64,000 nucleotides of DNA, from the NCBI GenBank assembly GCA_964416425.1, contig CAYQEC010000007.1:1-64000 (forward strand). Reading direction: 5' to 3'. Shown here piece after piece: positions 7,475 to 16,152 of this stretch. Below the pieces are notes generated by a model. That model was not told the DNA's origin and did no database searches. It saw only the letters and a program-made list of their open reading frames with translations. The DNA comes from CAYQEC01 sp964416425. Its GTDB lineage: Bacteria > Actinomycetota > Acidimicrobiia > Spongiisociales > UBA5794. The translations under genes were made by a program, and so were the position numbers. Each line of letters opens with the position of its first letter. The stretch's first letter is position 1.

Positions 7475-8863
7475 ATGCGTACCAGGTCGTTCCCGACGAA
7501 GGTGACCGGCCGCGCCACAATGGCGGCGGTCCTGGTCGCGTCGCTGCTCCTCGGAGGCACCGCGGCGTTGGCCGCCGACGACACCACGACCGTCGACCAC
7601 ACCGAAGACTGGTACCCGGGCACCGCCGCCGGCGATCCCGCGGTGGCCCTCTACTTCGTCTACTCCGAGACCTGCCCCCACTGCGCCGAAGCGAAGCCCT
7701 TCATCGAGTACCTGGAGAACAGCTACGACTGGCTCGAGGTGACCCGGGTCAGCGTCCAGGCCGCCACCGACGAGCAGGTCGACCTCGTCATCGGCCTGAT
7801 GGAGAGCGTCGGCGAGGTCTCGCCCTACGTCCCCACGTTCCTCTACTGCGAGCAGATGGACGTCGGCTACGCCGATGCCGAGACCACCGGCGCCGACCTG
7901 GAACGGAAGCTCGCCGCCTGCTGGGACGCCATCGAAGCCGAGCAGGCGCCGCCGCCGGCGGAGGAGGACGACGACCTGTCGCTGCCGGTGCTGGGCGACA
8001 TCGATCCCGACGCGGTGTCGCTGCCGCTCTTCACCCTCGTCGTCGCCGGGCTCGACGCCTTCAACCCGTGCGCCTTCTTCGTGCTGCTGTTCCTGCTCAG
8101 CCTGCTGGTCCATGCCCGGAGCCGGTGGCGCATGGCGCTGGTCGGCGGCATCTTCATCTTGTTCTCGGGCCTCATGTACTTCGCGTTCATGGCCGCCTGG
8201 CTCAACGTCTTCCTCGTCACCGGCAAGCTCCGGCTCGTCACCGCAATCGCCGGGGCGATCGCCCTCGTGCTCGCCGTGCTCAACATCAAGGACTACTTCC
8301 TGCCCGGCCGCGGCCTCTCCCTCTCGATCCCCGACGAGGCCAAACCCGGGCTGTTCGCCCGGATGCGCCGGCTCACCACCGCCGGGGCGATGCTCCCGGT
8401 GATCGCCGGCACGGTGGCACTCGCCGTCGCCGCCAACAGCTACGAGCTGCTCTGCACCGCCGGCTTCCCACTCGTGTACACCCGGGTCCTCACCCTGAGC
8501 GACCTCTCCACCCCCGCCTACTACGGCTACCTGGGCCTCTACAACGTGGTGTACGTCATCCCGCTGCTCGTCATCGTCGCGGTGTTCGTCTGGACGCTCG
8601 GCTCCCGCAAGCTCAGCGAGCGGGAGGGCCGGGTGCTCAAGCTGATGTCCGGGGCGATGATGGCCGGCCTGGGCCTGGTGCTGCTGATCGTGCCGGATCT
8701 GCTGGAGAACATGCTGGCGGCCATCGGCATCATCGGCGCCGCCCTGGTGGTGACCGCCATCGTCGTCCTCATCGACCGCCGCCGCACCCCTAGCCCCGAC
8801 CGGCCGTCCCCCGCCCGGCCGTCCCCCGCCGAGCGGGCACGCCGCCGGGCACGCCGCCGCTAG
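7475..8863 (+). CDS. Thioredoxin-like domain fused to a CcdA/DsbD-type membrane domain
   Basis: 462 residues. A signal-anchor (about 13-40) precedes an extracytoplasmic thioredoxin-like domain with the redox pair Cys67-Pro-His-Cys70. After an acidic Pro-rich linker come six membrane helices carrying NPC (Cys199) and a second lone cysteine (Cys327), the pair that shuttles electrons across the membrane in CcdA/DsbD. The fusion should relay reductant from the cytoplasm to extracytoplasmic disulfides. GGAGG at 7461-7465 supports the ATG at 7475 over earlier starts. The basic tail repeats RPSPA. Confidence 0.88.
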   Translation: MRTRSFPTKVTGRATMAAVLVASLLLGGTAALAADDTTTVDHTEDWYPGTAAGDPAVALYFVYSETCPHCAEAKPFIEYLENSYDWLEVTRVSVQAATDEQVDLVIGLMESVGEVSPYVPTFLYCEQMDVGYADAETTGADLERKLAACWDAIEAEQAPPPAEEDDDLSLPVLGDIDPDAVSLPLFTLVVAGLDAFNPCAFFVLLFLLSLLVHARSRWRMALVGGIFILFSGLMYFAFMAAWLNVFLVTGKLRLVTAIAGAIALVLAVLNIKDYFLPGRGLSLSIPDEAKPGLFARMRRLTTAGAMLPVIAGTVALAVAANSYELLCTAGFPLVYTRVLTLSDLSTPAYYGYLGLYNVVYVIPLLVIVAVFVWTLGSRKLSEREGRVLKLMSGAMMAGLGLVLLIVPDLLENMLAAIGIIGAALVVTAIVVLIDRRRTPSPDRPSPARPSPAERARRRARRR

Positions 8864-8872
8864 CGTCACGAC

Positions 8873-9304
8873 ATGCTCGTCGGCTTTGTATGCACCGCCA
8901 ACCGCTGCCGCTCCCCCATGGCGGAGGCTTTCGCCCGCGTCCGCCACGCCGCTCCGGGAGTCGGTTTCGCTTCGGCCGGCACCCACGGTTTCCCCGGGGA
9001 GCAGGCCACCTCCGGCACCGTCGCCGTGATGGCGGAGACGGGGCTCGACGTCGCCGGCCACCGCTCGACGCCGTTGGCGGACCTGGCGCGCCGCCGTCCC
9101 GACCTCGTCTACGTCATGACCCCGGAGCATCGCGACCACGTCCTGGCCCACTACCCGGACCTGGCCGGCCGGGTGCGGCTGCTGCGGCCCGACGGCCTCC
9201 CCGTCGACGATCCCTACCAGGGCGACCCCGCCGACTACCGGGCGGCCAGAGACGAGATCGCCGCCGCGGTGGCGGCGCGTGCCGGCGACTGGGGTGAGCG
9301 ATGA
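8873..9304 (+). CDS. Low-molecular-weight protein tyrosine phosphatase
   Basis: 143 residues. The P-loop C-X5-R is Cys7 to Arg13 (CTANRCR), followed by Ser, and the general-acid Asp lies in VDDPYQG (112-113). These are the catalytic residues of LMW protein-tyrosine phosphatases; related arsenate reductases need extra cysteines that are not evident. The TAG stop of the preceding gene forms the first half of a TAGCGT box ending 6 nt before this ATG, so promoter and stop codon overlap. Confidence 0.92.
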   Translation: MLVGFVCTANRCRSPMAEAFARVRHAAPGVGFASAGTHGFPGEQATSGTVAVMAETGLDVAGHRSTPLADLARRRPDLVYVMTPEHRDHVLAHYPDLAGRVRLLRPDGLPVDDPYQGDPADYRAARDEIAAAVAARAGDWGER

Positions 9305-9319
9305 CCTGAGGCGGGCGGC

Positions 9320-10162
9320 CTAGGTCCAGCCCTCGGTCGCCACCGGGACGGTGCACACCTCGCCGGAGTCGCCCACGACCTCTCCCATGGCGGCCATGAC
9401 GGCGTCGCGGGTGGCGGCGGTGGCGAAGGCGATGGTGCTGGGTCCGGCGCCGCTCCAGGCTGCGTGGAGCGCACCTGCCTCACGGGCTGCCGCCGCCAGC
9501 TCCCCGGTGACCGGAGACAGCGGGGCGCGCAACGACTCGTGCAGCTCGTCACCGGCCGCGGCCGCCAGCGCCTCCGGGTCCCCGGTGCGGAGGCCCTCGA
9601 CGAGGAACGCCATGCGGGCGACGCTGCGGGCCGCGGCGTTGAGCCGAACCGCGTGCGGCAGGGCGGCTCGCGCCTGCCGGGTCGAGAGGTGATGATCCGG
9701 GATGGCGACGACGACGACCAGCTCGGGAGCGAGCGTCAGGCGGCGGACCCGGTTTCCCGCCACCACCACCAGGCCGCCGTAGGCGGCGGCGGCGGCGTTG
9801 TCGCCGTGGCCCTCCAACTCGGCGACGATCTCGAAGAGGAGGTGCGAGGTCGGTTCCTCCCCCGCGGCGCGCATGGCGGCGGCGGCCGCCGCGGTGGTGA
9901 CGGCGGAACTCGAGCCGAGGCCTCGGGTCCGCGGCACCTCGTTGCGGATCGTGAGCCGCATCGGATGCGCCACCGCGGCCTCGACCGCCCGCCGAACCAG
10001 GTCCCCGGCGGGGAGGGGCACGACGGTGTCGTGCTCGTCGAGCAGCCATTCGTCGCCGACCTCGGCCGAGACGTGGCAGCGCAGCTCGAGAGCCAGGGCG
10101 AGGCAATCGAACCCGGGGCCCAGGTTGGCCGAGGAGGCCGGCGCGGTGGCATGTCCGTTCAT
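9320..10162 (-). CDS. thrB: Homoserine kinase (GHMP family)
   Basis: 280 residues. Phosphorylates homoserine in threonine synthesis. GHMP motifs visible: N-terminal APASSANLGPGFDCLALAL, the ATP loop RGLGSSSAV, and the C-terminal SGAGPST. The ATG overlaps the stop of a preceding remnant frame as ATGA, which suggests thrB was once translated behind an intact upstream gene. No thrA, thrC or hom is present in the window. Confidence 0.92.
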   Translation of the reverse strand: MNGHATAPASSANLGPGFDCLALALELRCHVSAEVGDEWLLDEHDTVVPLPAGDLVRRAVEAAVAHPMRLTIRNEVPRTRGLGSSSAVTTAAAAAAMRAAGEEPTSHLLFEIVAELEGHGDNAAAAAYGGLVVVAGNRVRRLTLAPELVVVVAIPDHHLSTRQARAALPHAVRLNAAARSVARMAFLVEGLRTGDPEALAAAAGDELHESLRAPLSPVTGELAAAAREAGALHAAWSGAGPSTIAFATAATRDAVMAAMGEVVGDSGEVCTVPVATEGWT

Positions 10163-10392
10163 GGCGACGATTCCGGTTCGATGAAGCGCTGCCCGGCGGC
10201 TGGAACCGATCCCCGGATGGTCTCCTCGATCCGGTCAACGGCCGCCGAGACGTGATAGTCGCGGAATTCCGCCCTCACGTCGACTCGCAACTCACCGAGA
10301 CCTCGCCGACCGGTCTCCAAGGCGCCGGCGGTGTCGGAGACCGAAGATCCTGGCGATCCGATCAAGCGGAGCGAGAATCCTTCCGATCTCAT
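10159..10392 (-). pseudogene. C-terminal remnant of a cation-efflux (CDF-like) transporter
   Basis: A 77-codon frame whose last 45 or so residues (GELRVDVRAEF, AAVDRIEETIR, FIEPE) look like the cytoplasmic C-terminal domain of cation-diffusion-facilitator transporters. The membrane part is absent, because the acyltransferase gene begins 36 nt away on the other strand. The frame still overlaps thrB as ATGA. I read it as a transporter gene truncated when the neighbour arrived; a free-standing small domain is the alternative. Confidence 0.5.
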
Positions 10393-10427
10393 GTGTCTTC
10401 GATTGCCGCAGGCTGCAGGAGTGACCC

Positions 10428-11612
10428 TTGACTTCGCCCAGACTCCGATATGTGCCAGGGCTCGACGGCCTGCGGGCGCTGGCGGTTGGCGGCGTGCTCC
10501 TCTTTCACCTTCGCCTTCCCGGGACGATGCTCGGATGGACGGGAGTGCAGCTCTTCTTCGTGATCTCCGGGTTTCTGATCACTCGCATCCTGCTCGACTC
10601 TCGTGGCACGAGCCATCCGTTTCGCTCGTTCTACGTCCGGCGGGCTCTGCGGATATTCCCCATCTACTACCTCTACCTGCTCCTGCTCGTGGTTCTCCAC
10701 GGTGGCACCGGGGCCACGGCACCGCTGCGATTCCTCCCGCTCTACGCGACCTATACGCACAACATTCCCGCGGTTCTGCTCGGCGACGGCCTATTGGCGA
10801 CCTCGCACACGTGGTCGCTGGCCGTTGAGGAGCAGTTCTACTGGCTGTGGCCGCTTGCCATCCTGCTCCTGCCCAGACGGAGCCTCCGCTTCTTGATCAT
10901 CGGCCTGTTGGTTGCCGCGCCTCTCTGGCGTGCCGGGGTCGTGCTGATCGGCGCCAACCCCCTGCTCGCCAGTGCCACGCTGCCGAGCCAGATCGACTCG
11001 ATAGCCGCAGGAGCAGCCATTGCCCTGGCCTATGACTTCGGCTACACCGCGAGGACGATCCGGCGGATCGGGTGGGTGGGACTATCGCTGGGGGCGAGCC
11101 TGGTCACGGCCCTCACGCTCGTGATCGGTTTGGATTCGTTCTGGGACTGGAACAAATGGTCGACGGCGGGCCCAGGCTTTCTCTACTTGACCGGGATCGC
11201 CATTGTGTCCGGGAGTCTGATCGCGCTCGTGGTTGCCGGGGCCGTGCCAAGGTTCCTCAGGTGGCGCTCCCTGAAGCACATCGGGAGGATCAGCTACGGC
11301 ATCTACTTGTACCACGCGCTCGTCTTCTATGCCGTCGCCACCAATGCTGACGCCATTCTCGCTCCGACAGGCCTCTCGACGCGGTCGGTGGCCGGCCGGC
11401 TGATCGTCGTCGTACTCAGTTTGGGCGCGACGGTGACCATGGCCGCATTGTCGTGGCGTGTCATCGAAGCCCCACTGCTGGCGGTCAAAGACCGGCTCAC
11501 GATCGCGCGACCTGGTCCCGTTACGGAGCGCCCGGGAACCGGCGCGACTCCACCGGATCCCGGGATGGTCGAAGCTCGGGCCGGTGAAACGCCGCCTCCC
11601 CTGGCCGATTGA
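10428..11612 (+). CDS. Membrane acyltransferase, OafA/YrhL-like (acyltransferase 3)
   Basis: About 394 residues with ten membrane helices. Family marks: YVPGLDGLRALAV with the catalytic-type Arg, FFVISGFLITRILL, the RRALRIFPIYY segment, and WSLAVEEQFYWLWP. These enzymes O-acylate cell-surface sugars or lipids. It starts at TTG 10428 with AGGAG 6 nt upstream. Third codon positions are visibly richer in A/T than in the neighbours, and it abuts a truncated gene, so recent acquisition is likely. Confidence 0.9.
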   Translation: MTSPRLRYVPGLDGLRALAVGGVLLFHLRLPGTMLGWTGVQLFFVISGFLITRILLDSRGTSHPFRSFYVRRALRIFPIYYLYLLLLVVLHGGTGATAPLRFLPLYATYTHNIPAVLLGDGLLATSHTWSLAVEEQFYWLWPLAILLLPRRSLRFLIIGLLVAAPLWRAGVVLIGANPLLASATLPSQIDSIAAGAAIALAYDFGYTARTIRRIGWVGLSLGASLVTALTLVIGLDSFWDWNKWSTAGPGFLYLTGIAIVSGSLIALVVAGAVPRFLRWRSLKHIGRISYGIYLYHALVFYAVATNADAILAPTGLSTRSVAGRLIVVVLSLGATVTMAALSWRVIEAPLLAVKDRLTIARPGPVTERPGTGATPPDPGMVEARAGETPPPLAD

Positions 11613-11773
11613 TCGGTGCCAGAGCACGGCCCAACCGGCCGTCCCTCATGACGTTCCACGCCGAGTCGGGGTGATCAATCTGCGGTCAGTTGCCGGCGCG
11701 CGGTGGGCCAGCTCCGTCCAGCCCTCGAGATCGAAGAACGGGCCATGGCAAGGGAGGAGTGCACCAACCGCCC

Positions 11774-12568
11774 TCACACCTCGAGTTCCCGCACCTCGTC
11801 GTGGCGCACCGTGCCCCCGATGGAGGCGATCCCGCCGGCCCACCGCAGCTCGATGCGGCTCGGATGGCCGATCTCCGCGCCCTGATCGATGGAGAGGCCT
11901 CCTTCCGGCTCGGCGGCGGACGCCAGGGCGGTGGCCAGCGCCACCGCGGCACTCCCCGTGGCCGGGTCCTCGTCGACACCGGAGCCGGGGGCGAAGAAGC
12001 GAGCCCGGACGCGAGATCCGTCGCGGGCGTACACCATGGTCCCGAAGTGGTCGGAGAGCACCGTCATCGACGGAGTCGCCGCGGCGACCTCGCCGGCCCC
12101 TGCCAGTTCGAGCAGCAGATAATCCTTCGGCATCGCCACCCGCCACGCCCGCACCGGAGCGGGGAATGCGGCCGAGCGGGCGAAGGCGTTCTCGTCGCTG
12201 GGGTGTGCCGCCGCGGGGTCGATCGTGGCGTCCACCCAGGTCGTGTCACCATCCAGGCGTATCCGCACCTCACCGATGCCGCAGCGGAGGCGATCCACCC
12301 CGCCCGGGCCCATCCGGCTCAGTGACCAGGCGGCGCCGACGAGGGGATGCCCGGCGAAGGGCAACTCGTCGACCGGGGTGAAGATGCGCACCCGTGGCGT
12401 CCCCCCGGCCCGCCAGTCGACGAAGATCGACTCGGAGAACCCGAGCCGGGTGGCGACGGCCTGCATGGCGGCGGCGTCGAGGCCGGTGACGTCGTTGACG
12501 ACTCCGAGATGGTTCCCTCCCTCGTCCCCTCGGGTGAAGACGCGCAGCACGTGGCACGGGCGTGACAT
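11774..12568 (-). CDS. PhzF-family isomerase/epimerase-like protein
   Basis: 264 residues of the PhzF (diaminopimelate-epimerase fold) family. Seen: catalytic-type Glu in LGFSESIFV, the PVDELPFAGHPLVGAA segment, and GVDEDPATGSAA near the C-terminus. PhzF itself isomerises a phenazine precursor, but most family members have unknown substrates and no phenazine genes are here. A TAGCCT box ends 9 nt before the ATG. Confidence 0.88.
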   Translation of the reverse strand: MSRPCHVLRVFTRGDEGGNHLGVVNDVTGLDAAAMQAVATRLGFSESIFVDWRAGGTPRVRIFTPVDELPFAGHPLVGAAWSLSRMGPGGVDRLRCGIGEVRIRLDGDTTWVDATIDPAAAHPSDENAFARSAAFPAPVRAWRVAMPKDYLLLELAGAGEVAAATPSMTVLSDHFGTMVYARDGSRVRARFFAPGSGVDEDPATGSAAVALATALASAAEPEGGLSIDQGAEIGHPSRIELRWAGGIASIGGTVRHDEVRELEV

Positions 12569-12641
12569 GTCGCCGGAAGGCTACCCGCCGTCGTGACCGA
12601 TTCCCCGCGGCCGCCGCCGTCCTCCTAGCGTGGGTGAGCGC

Positions 12642-12866
12642 ATGGACGTCACCGACCTCCTCGGCCTCGACACCCTGCTCGCCCAGATGATCCTGGCAGT
12701 GGGCGCCGCCATGGTGCTCGGCAACGGGTTCGCCATCTGGCAGCACCGGCGCGGACGGCAGCCGGCCAAGGTGGAGGGGGAGTTCCGGGCCGGCCGGGTG
12801 TGGTGGCTGTTCGCGGTCGGCCTGATCATCACGCTGTGGGGGGCGGCGAGCCTGCTGGCGGGGTGA
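12642..12866 (+). CDS. Small two-helix membrane protein
   Basis: 74 residues with two hydrophobic helices (about 8-28 and 54-72) separated by a basic loop HRRGRQPAKVEGEFRAGR. A TAGCGT box lies 10 nt upstream of the ATG. I do not recognise the family; small two-helix proteins of this kind are common in actinobacteria. It is divergent from phzF. Confidence 0.6.
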   Translation: MDVTDLLGLDTLLAQMILAVGAAMVLGNGFAIWQHRRGRQPAKVEGEFRAGRVWWLFAVGLIITLWGAASLLAG

Positions 12867-12998
12867 GGAGCCGCCCGCTCCCGCAAGCGGCGCCTTCGGG
12901 CAAAAGCGGGGGCGGCCGCCGGCGGAGGCGACGACAGAGCATCGAGGGCCCGGTTTCCGGTTGCGACGATGCGAGCCAGGCTGGATGCGGCCGCGTCG

Positions 12999-13628
12999 TT
13001 ACACCGTGTAGCTCTCGCCCCAATCGAGGGTGACCAACTCGATGCCGTTCCGGCCGAGCACCTGCTTGGCGGTGCTCGTGATCCACTTCCGCCCCGGGCC
13101 GGTGAGGTAGAAGTCGTGGACGGGGATCACCTGCCGCGGTGCGAGTCTGCGGGCGAACTCCATCGATTGGTGCGTCGAGCCCCACGGGATCAGCAGCGGA
13201 AGCGCCAGGATGGGGGCCGTCGTCGTGGGCTCATAGCTGTCACCGGGGTGGGTGAAGAGCCCGTCGATCGTGTACGCCCGATTGGGTGGCGTCGCACCGG
13301 TCGGGGTGGGGCCGTGACTGACGTCCTGGGCGCTGACGCCGGGAGGATTGGCGGTGACGACCTCGATGTCGTGCGTGGCGAGCAGATTGGCCACCGACTG
13401 GTTGGCGTGCACCGTCACATTGCTCCCACGATCGAGCAGCCAGCGCACGAAGTCAGGATTGACGTGGTCGCCGTGCTCATGGGTGATGAGCACGCGCTGC
13501 ACTTCCCCGATCGAGTCGAGGTCGACGGCCCCCGATTCCCAGGTGTGGATGCCCGGATCGAACAGGGTGGTGCCGGTATCGCCGGTGACGGTGATGCACG
13601 AGTCGCTGAGCCGCCTGATCGTGGTCAT
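12999..13628 (-). CDS. Metallo-beta-lactamase-fold hydrolase
   Basis: 209 residues. The metal-binding motif is THEHGDH, with further His ligands in FTHPGDS and IPVHDF. The layout resembles the UPF0173/UlaG-like group, whose substrates are varied. A TAGGGT box ends 6 nt before the ATG, so it belongs to the leaderless set. It has no obvious operon partners. Confidence 0.85.
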   Translation of the reverse strand: MTTIRRLSDSCITVTGDTGTTLFDPGIHTWESGAVDLDSIGEVQRVLITHEHGDHVNPDFVRWLLDRGSNVTVHANQSVANLLATHDIEVVTANPPGVSAQDVSHGPTPTGATPPNRAYTIDGLFTHPGDSYEPTTTAPILALPLLIPWGSTHQSMEFARRLAPRQVIPVHDFYLTGPGRKWITSTAKQVLGRNGIELVTLDWGESYTV

Positions 13629-13875
13629 GGCACGACCCTAGCGATCCCTGACCCGCTGTTGGGGATGGCGGAACCAGAGCGGCGTCGTCGTGTTGCCGGC
13701 GTCGGATCGGTTCGGGATGGACCGGGTCCAGCGCCGCACCGACGGCGACGATGGCGCCGAGCACCGCCAGGAGTTCGAAGCTCTCGATGGAACGCCGCCG
13801 GCAGTCGCCCCTTCTCCGACGGATCGGTCACAGCAGCCCCAGGAGCAACCCGACCGGGTACAATCGACGCTCCAG
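13629..13875. other. Intergenic region upstream of tRNA-Gly
   Basis: About 250 bases with no acceptable gene. On the minus strand a frame reads as a hydrophobic stretch (YPVGLLLGLL), an in-frame TGA, and then ESFELLAVLGAIVAVGAAL. This could be the relic of a small membrane protein, but it has no supported start. The right-hand part must hold the tRNA promoter. Confidence 0.35.
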
Positions 13876-13949
13876 GCGGATGTAGTTCAATGGTAGAACA
13901 CGAGCTTCCCAAGCTCGGGATGGGGGTTCGATTCCCCTCATCCGCTCCA
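13876..13949 (+). tRNA. tRNA-Gly (anticodon CCC)
   Basis: A complete cloverleaf: acceptor GCGGATG pairs with CATCCGC, the D-arm region is TAGTTCAATGGTAGA, the anticodon stem CGAGC/GCTCG encloses the loop TTCCCAA (anticodon CCC), and the T-arm is GGGGGTTCGATTCCCC. CCA is encoded. It reads the GGG glycine codon. Confidence 0.96.
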
Positions 13950-14008
13950 GCGAGCCCGGTGGCCACCCCCCGGAGCCGCCCGGCCGGCGTCGCTACCATC
14001 GGCCTGGC

Positions 14009-14587
14009 ATGATCTTCTCCGATCACACCATCAAGGAAGCCGTCGCCACGGGCCGGATCGTCGTCGATCCCTACGACCCCGCCATGGTGCAGCCCTCCAG
14101 CATCGACCTGCGCTGCGACGCCGCGTTCCGGGTCTTCGAGAACCACCGCTACGCCATCATCGACCCCAAGGAACCCCAGGAGGGCCTTACCGTCCAGGTC
14201 GACGCCACGGCCGACGAGCCGTTCATCCTCCACCCGGGAGAGTTCGTGCTCGGCTCCACGCTCGAGGTCATCGGGCTCGCCGACGACATCGTCGCCCGGC
14301 TCGAAGGCAAGTCGAGTCTGGGCCGCATCGGCCTGCTGATCCACTCGACCGCCGGCTTCATCGACCCCGGTTTCCACGGGCAGGTGACGCTGGAGCTCTC
14401 CAACGTGGCCGGCCTTCCGATCGTGATCTATCCCGGGATGAAGATCGGGCAGGTGTCCTTCTACCAACTGAGCACGCCGGCGGAGCGGCCCTACGGATCT
14501 CCCGGAATGGGCTCCAAGTACCAGGGCCAATCCGGGCCCACCGCGAGCCGGGTGCATCGCGACTTCGACGACAAGGGGGAATCATGA
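14009..14587 (+). CDS. dcd: dCTP deaminase, probably dUMP-forming
   Basis: 192 residues. Converts dCTP towards dUMP for thymidylate synthesis. Trimeric dUTPase-fold motifs are present: QPSSIDLR near residue 29, EGKSSLGRIGLLIHSTAGF, and GFHGQVTLELSN with the catalytic Glu. Actinobacterial homologues such as the M. tuberculosis enzyme are bifunctional deaminase/dUTPases, so this one probably is too. A TACCAT box ends 9 nt before the ATG. The 3' end overlaps the next gene by ATGA. Confidence 0.95.
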   Translation: MIFSDHTIKEAVATGRIVVDPYDPAMVQPSSIDLRCDAAFRVFENHRYAIIDPKEPQEGLTVQVDATADEPFILHPGEFVLGSTLEVIGLADDIVARLEGKSSLGRIGLLIHSTAGFIDPGFHGQVTLELSNVAGLPIVIYPGMKIGQVSFYQLSTPAERPYGSPGMGSKYQGQSGPTASRVHRDFDDKGES

Positions 14588-14994
14588 GCGAAGAACCGAC
14601 CATCGAGGAACCGGGCACCGGCGACGAGGCCGCCGCCGAGCCCGCCGCGGTCGCCACCGTCGGGGCGATCATGGTCGACTGCAACGACATCGCGGGCATG
14701 GCGGCGTTCTGGTCGGCCGCCCTCGGCCTGAGGGAGAAGAGCCGCTTCCCCGGCTTCGTGTGGCTGAGCCGGGTCAGCGAGCACGGGCCGGCCCTGGCCT
14801 TCCAGCAGGTCCCCGAGCCGCGCCGGGGCAAGAACCGCATCCACCTCGACCTCGCCACCGACGACCCGGAGCGGTTCATCGCCCGCATCGAGGAGCTCGG
14901 CGGCAGCAGGGTGGAGGAACACGAGATCTCGGGCTTCCACTGGGACGTACTCGCCGACCCCGAAGGCAACGTCTTCTGCGTGGCTTTGGCCTGA
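14584..14994 (+). CDS. Glyoxalase/VOC-fold protein
   Basis: 136 residues: an acidic, low-complexity N-terminal 25 residues and then one vicinal-oxygen-chelate domain (DIAGMAAFWSAALGL to DPEGNVFCVAL). It matches the Glyoxalase_6-like actinobacterial proteins, often of unknown substrate. Its ATGA overlap with dcd makes the two an operon, though no functional link is evident. Confidence 0.85.
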   Translation: MSEEPTIEEPGTGDEAAAEPAAVATVGAIMVDCNDIAGMAAFWSAALGLREKSRFPGFVWLSRVSEHGPALAFQQVPEPRRGKNRIHLDLATDDPERFIARIEELGGSRVEEHEISGFHWDVLADPEGNVFCVALA

Positions 14995-15257
14995 GCCGCC
15001 CCAACCTGGCCGGTTCGATCGCCCGCGGCGGATCGCCCGTGACTAGTCCACACGGCCTACTCAACAATGGTTCTCGTGAACCACGCCGCGAATGCCGACG
15101 AAGGGGAGAACAAACCTGGGCGGTGTTCCACTCCACCGGAACACAACGGAGGTCCCCTTCCCTCCGACTCCTCCTCAGAGCGGCCGTCCGGGGTCATACG
15201 CAGCAGCCCCCTCTCGAGGGGGCTGCTTCGCGATGGGGTCACATTCGAAGCGACGCC
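14995..15257. other. Gene-free region with three hairpins
   Basis: No coding frame is convincing. Three inverted repeats follow each other: GGTTC/GAACC (15069-15082), a 7-bp stem with an 8-nt loop (15123-15144), and a perfect 11-bp terminator-like stem (15202-15227). The spacing would fit a small structured RNA read on the plus strand, or simply the trailer of the dcd operon. I could not match it to a known RNA family. Confidence 0.35.
15202..15227. terminator. Perfect 11-bp terminator hairpin between convergent genes
   Basis: AGCAGCCCCCT pairs perfectly with AGGGGGCTGCT across a CTCG tetraloop, 31 nt from the end of the methyltransferase gene. It can serve both the dcd operon and the convergent methyltransferase. 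Confidence 0.65.
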
Positions 15258-15977
15258 TCAGCCGGTCCGGCCCAGCTCGCACTCCCAGACCCGAGCCTCC
15301 CACACCAGGCGTGACCCGCGGGGAGTGAGGGCGACGACGCCGGCCTCGACCAGCTCCTGCAACGCCTCGGTCTCCCGCAACGTCGCCGGGAGCGGGATCA
15401 CCCGCTCGGCGAGCTTCCGCATCGCCCCGTAGATGGAACGGGCCGTCCGCAAGATCGCCGCCTCGTCCTGGAGGGATCCGGTGGGAAGCAGCACCCGTCC
15501 CCCCGCCTTGAGGCGTCGCTTCGCCGCCTCCAGCATCCGGATCGGGAGCTCGCTGCCGTGGGGCCCGCCGCCGCGCCCGCTGGGGAACCAGCCGCTCTCG
15601 CGGGCGATGGGGTCGGGGATCCCGGAGACGTCGCCGATGATCACGTCGGCGACGACGTCGTCGGGGATGGGGTCGAAGAGGTCGCCCTGGTAGAAGGTGA
15701 TGCGGTCGGCAACGCCGTGGGAGGCGGCGTTCTGACGGCCGACGGCGATCACATCGGGGCTGGCGTCGGTGGCGTGGACCCGGGACGCCCCCAGTTTGGC
15801 GGCGATGATCCCGAGGATGCCGGAGCCACACCCGACGTCGATGACGACGTCGTCCCGCTCGACGTGCAGCACTTCGGCCAGCATCGAGGAGATGGTGGAC
15901 GGGGCGAAGGTGTGCGGCGACAGCCGCAGCTCCATCGGTCCGAAACGCCCTTTCCAGTTGAACGAGTCGAAGACCAT
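15258..15977 (-). CDS. Class I SAM-dependent methyltransferase
   Basis: 239 residues from ATG 15977, which has GGGGAG about 7 nt upstream; longer in-frame starts lack a ribosome site. Motif I is VIDVGCGSGILGI, followed by an acidic turn ATDAS. Post-I segments and the order of motifs resemble PrmA/HemK-like protein methyltransferases, but no NPPY motif is evident, so the substrate is unknown. Confidence 0.82.
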   Translation of the reverse strand: MVFDSFNWKGRFGPMELRLSPHTFAPSTISSMLAEVLHVERDDVVIDVGCGSGILGIIAAKLGASRVHATDASPDVIAVGRQNAASHGVADRITFYQGDLFDPIPDDVVADVIIGDVSGIPDPIARESGWFPSGRGGGPHGSELPIRMLEAAKRRLKAGGRVLLPTGSLQDEAAILRTARSIYGAMRKLAERVIPLPATLRETEALQELVEAGVVALTPRGSRLVWEARVWECELGRTG

Positions 15978-16104
15978 GGGTGACTCCCCGTGTCGCTCGG
16001 GAAAAGCGTACCGGCTCCACCGGGACCCGGAACCCGAAATCACCGGGGAGAGGTTGGTCGCCCCCCTCCGCCGCGTCCGGTTGGTGGTGGTGTCGGCAAA
16101 CGGC

Positions 16105-16135
16105 TTGACCCTGACGTTACGTCATGGTCTACGGT
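16105..16135 (+). promoter_or_regulatory. MerR-type promoter with 19-bp spacer and dyad operator
   Basis: TTGACC (16105-16110) and TACGGT (16130-16135) are separated by 19 bp, longer than the usual 17. The spacer holds the perfect palindrome TGACGTTACGTCA (16112-16124). This is the established architecture of promoters that MerR-family proteins activate by untwisting DNA, and the MerR gene follows 17 nt downstream, so autoregulation is likely. Confidence 0.8.
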
Positions 16136-16152
16136 TCCCGTCGGAGGTACCC

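Noticed and set aside
9320..12568. Acyltransferase region as a genomic island
   Set aside because: No integrase, transposase, attachment repeats or tRNA at the borders; only one gene looks foreign.
13629..13875. In-frame TGA as a selenocysteine codon
   Set aside because: No start codon, no selenocysteine-type hairpin and no selenoprotein family resemblance; a relic or chance is simpler.
15055..15230. Match to the actinobacterial 6C small RNA
   Set aside because: The hairpin loops do not contain the required runs of six cytosines.
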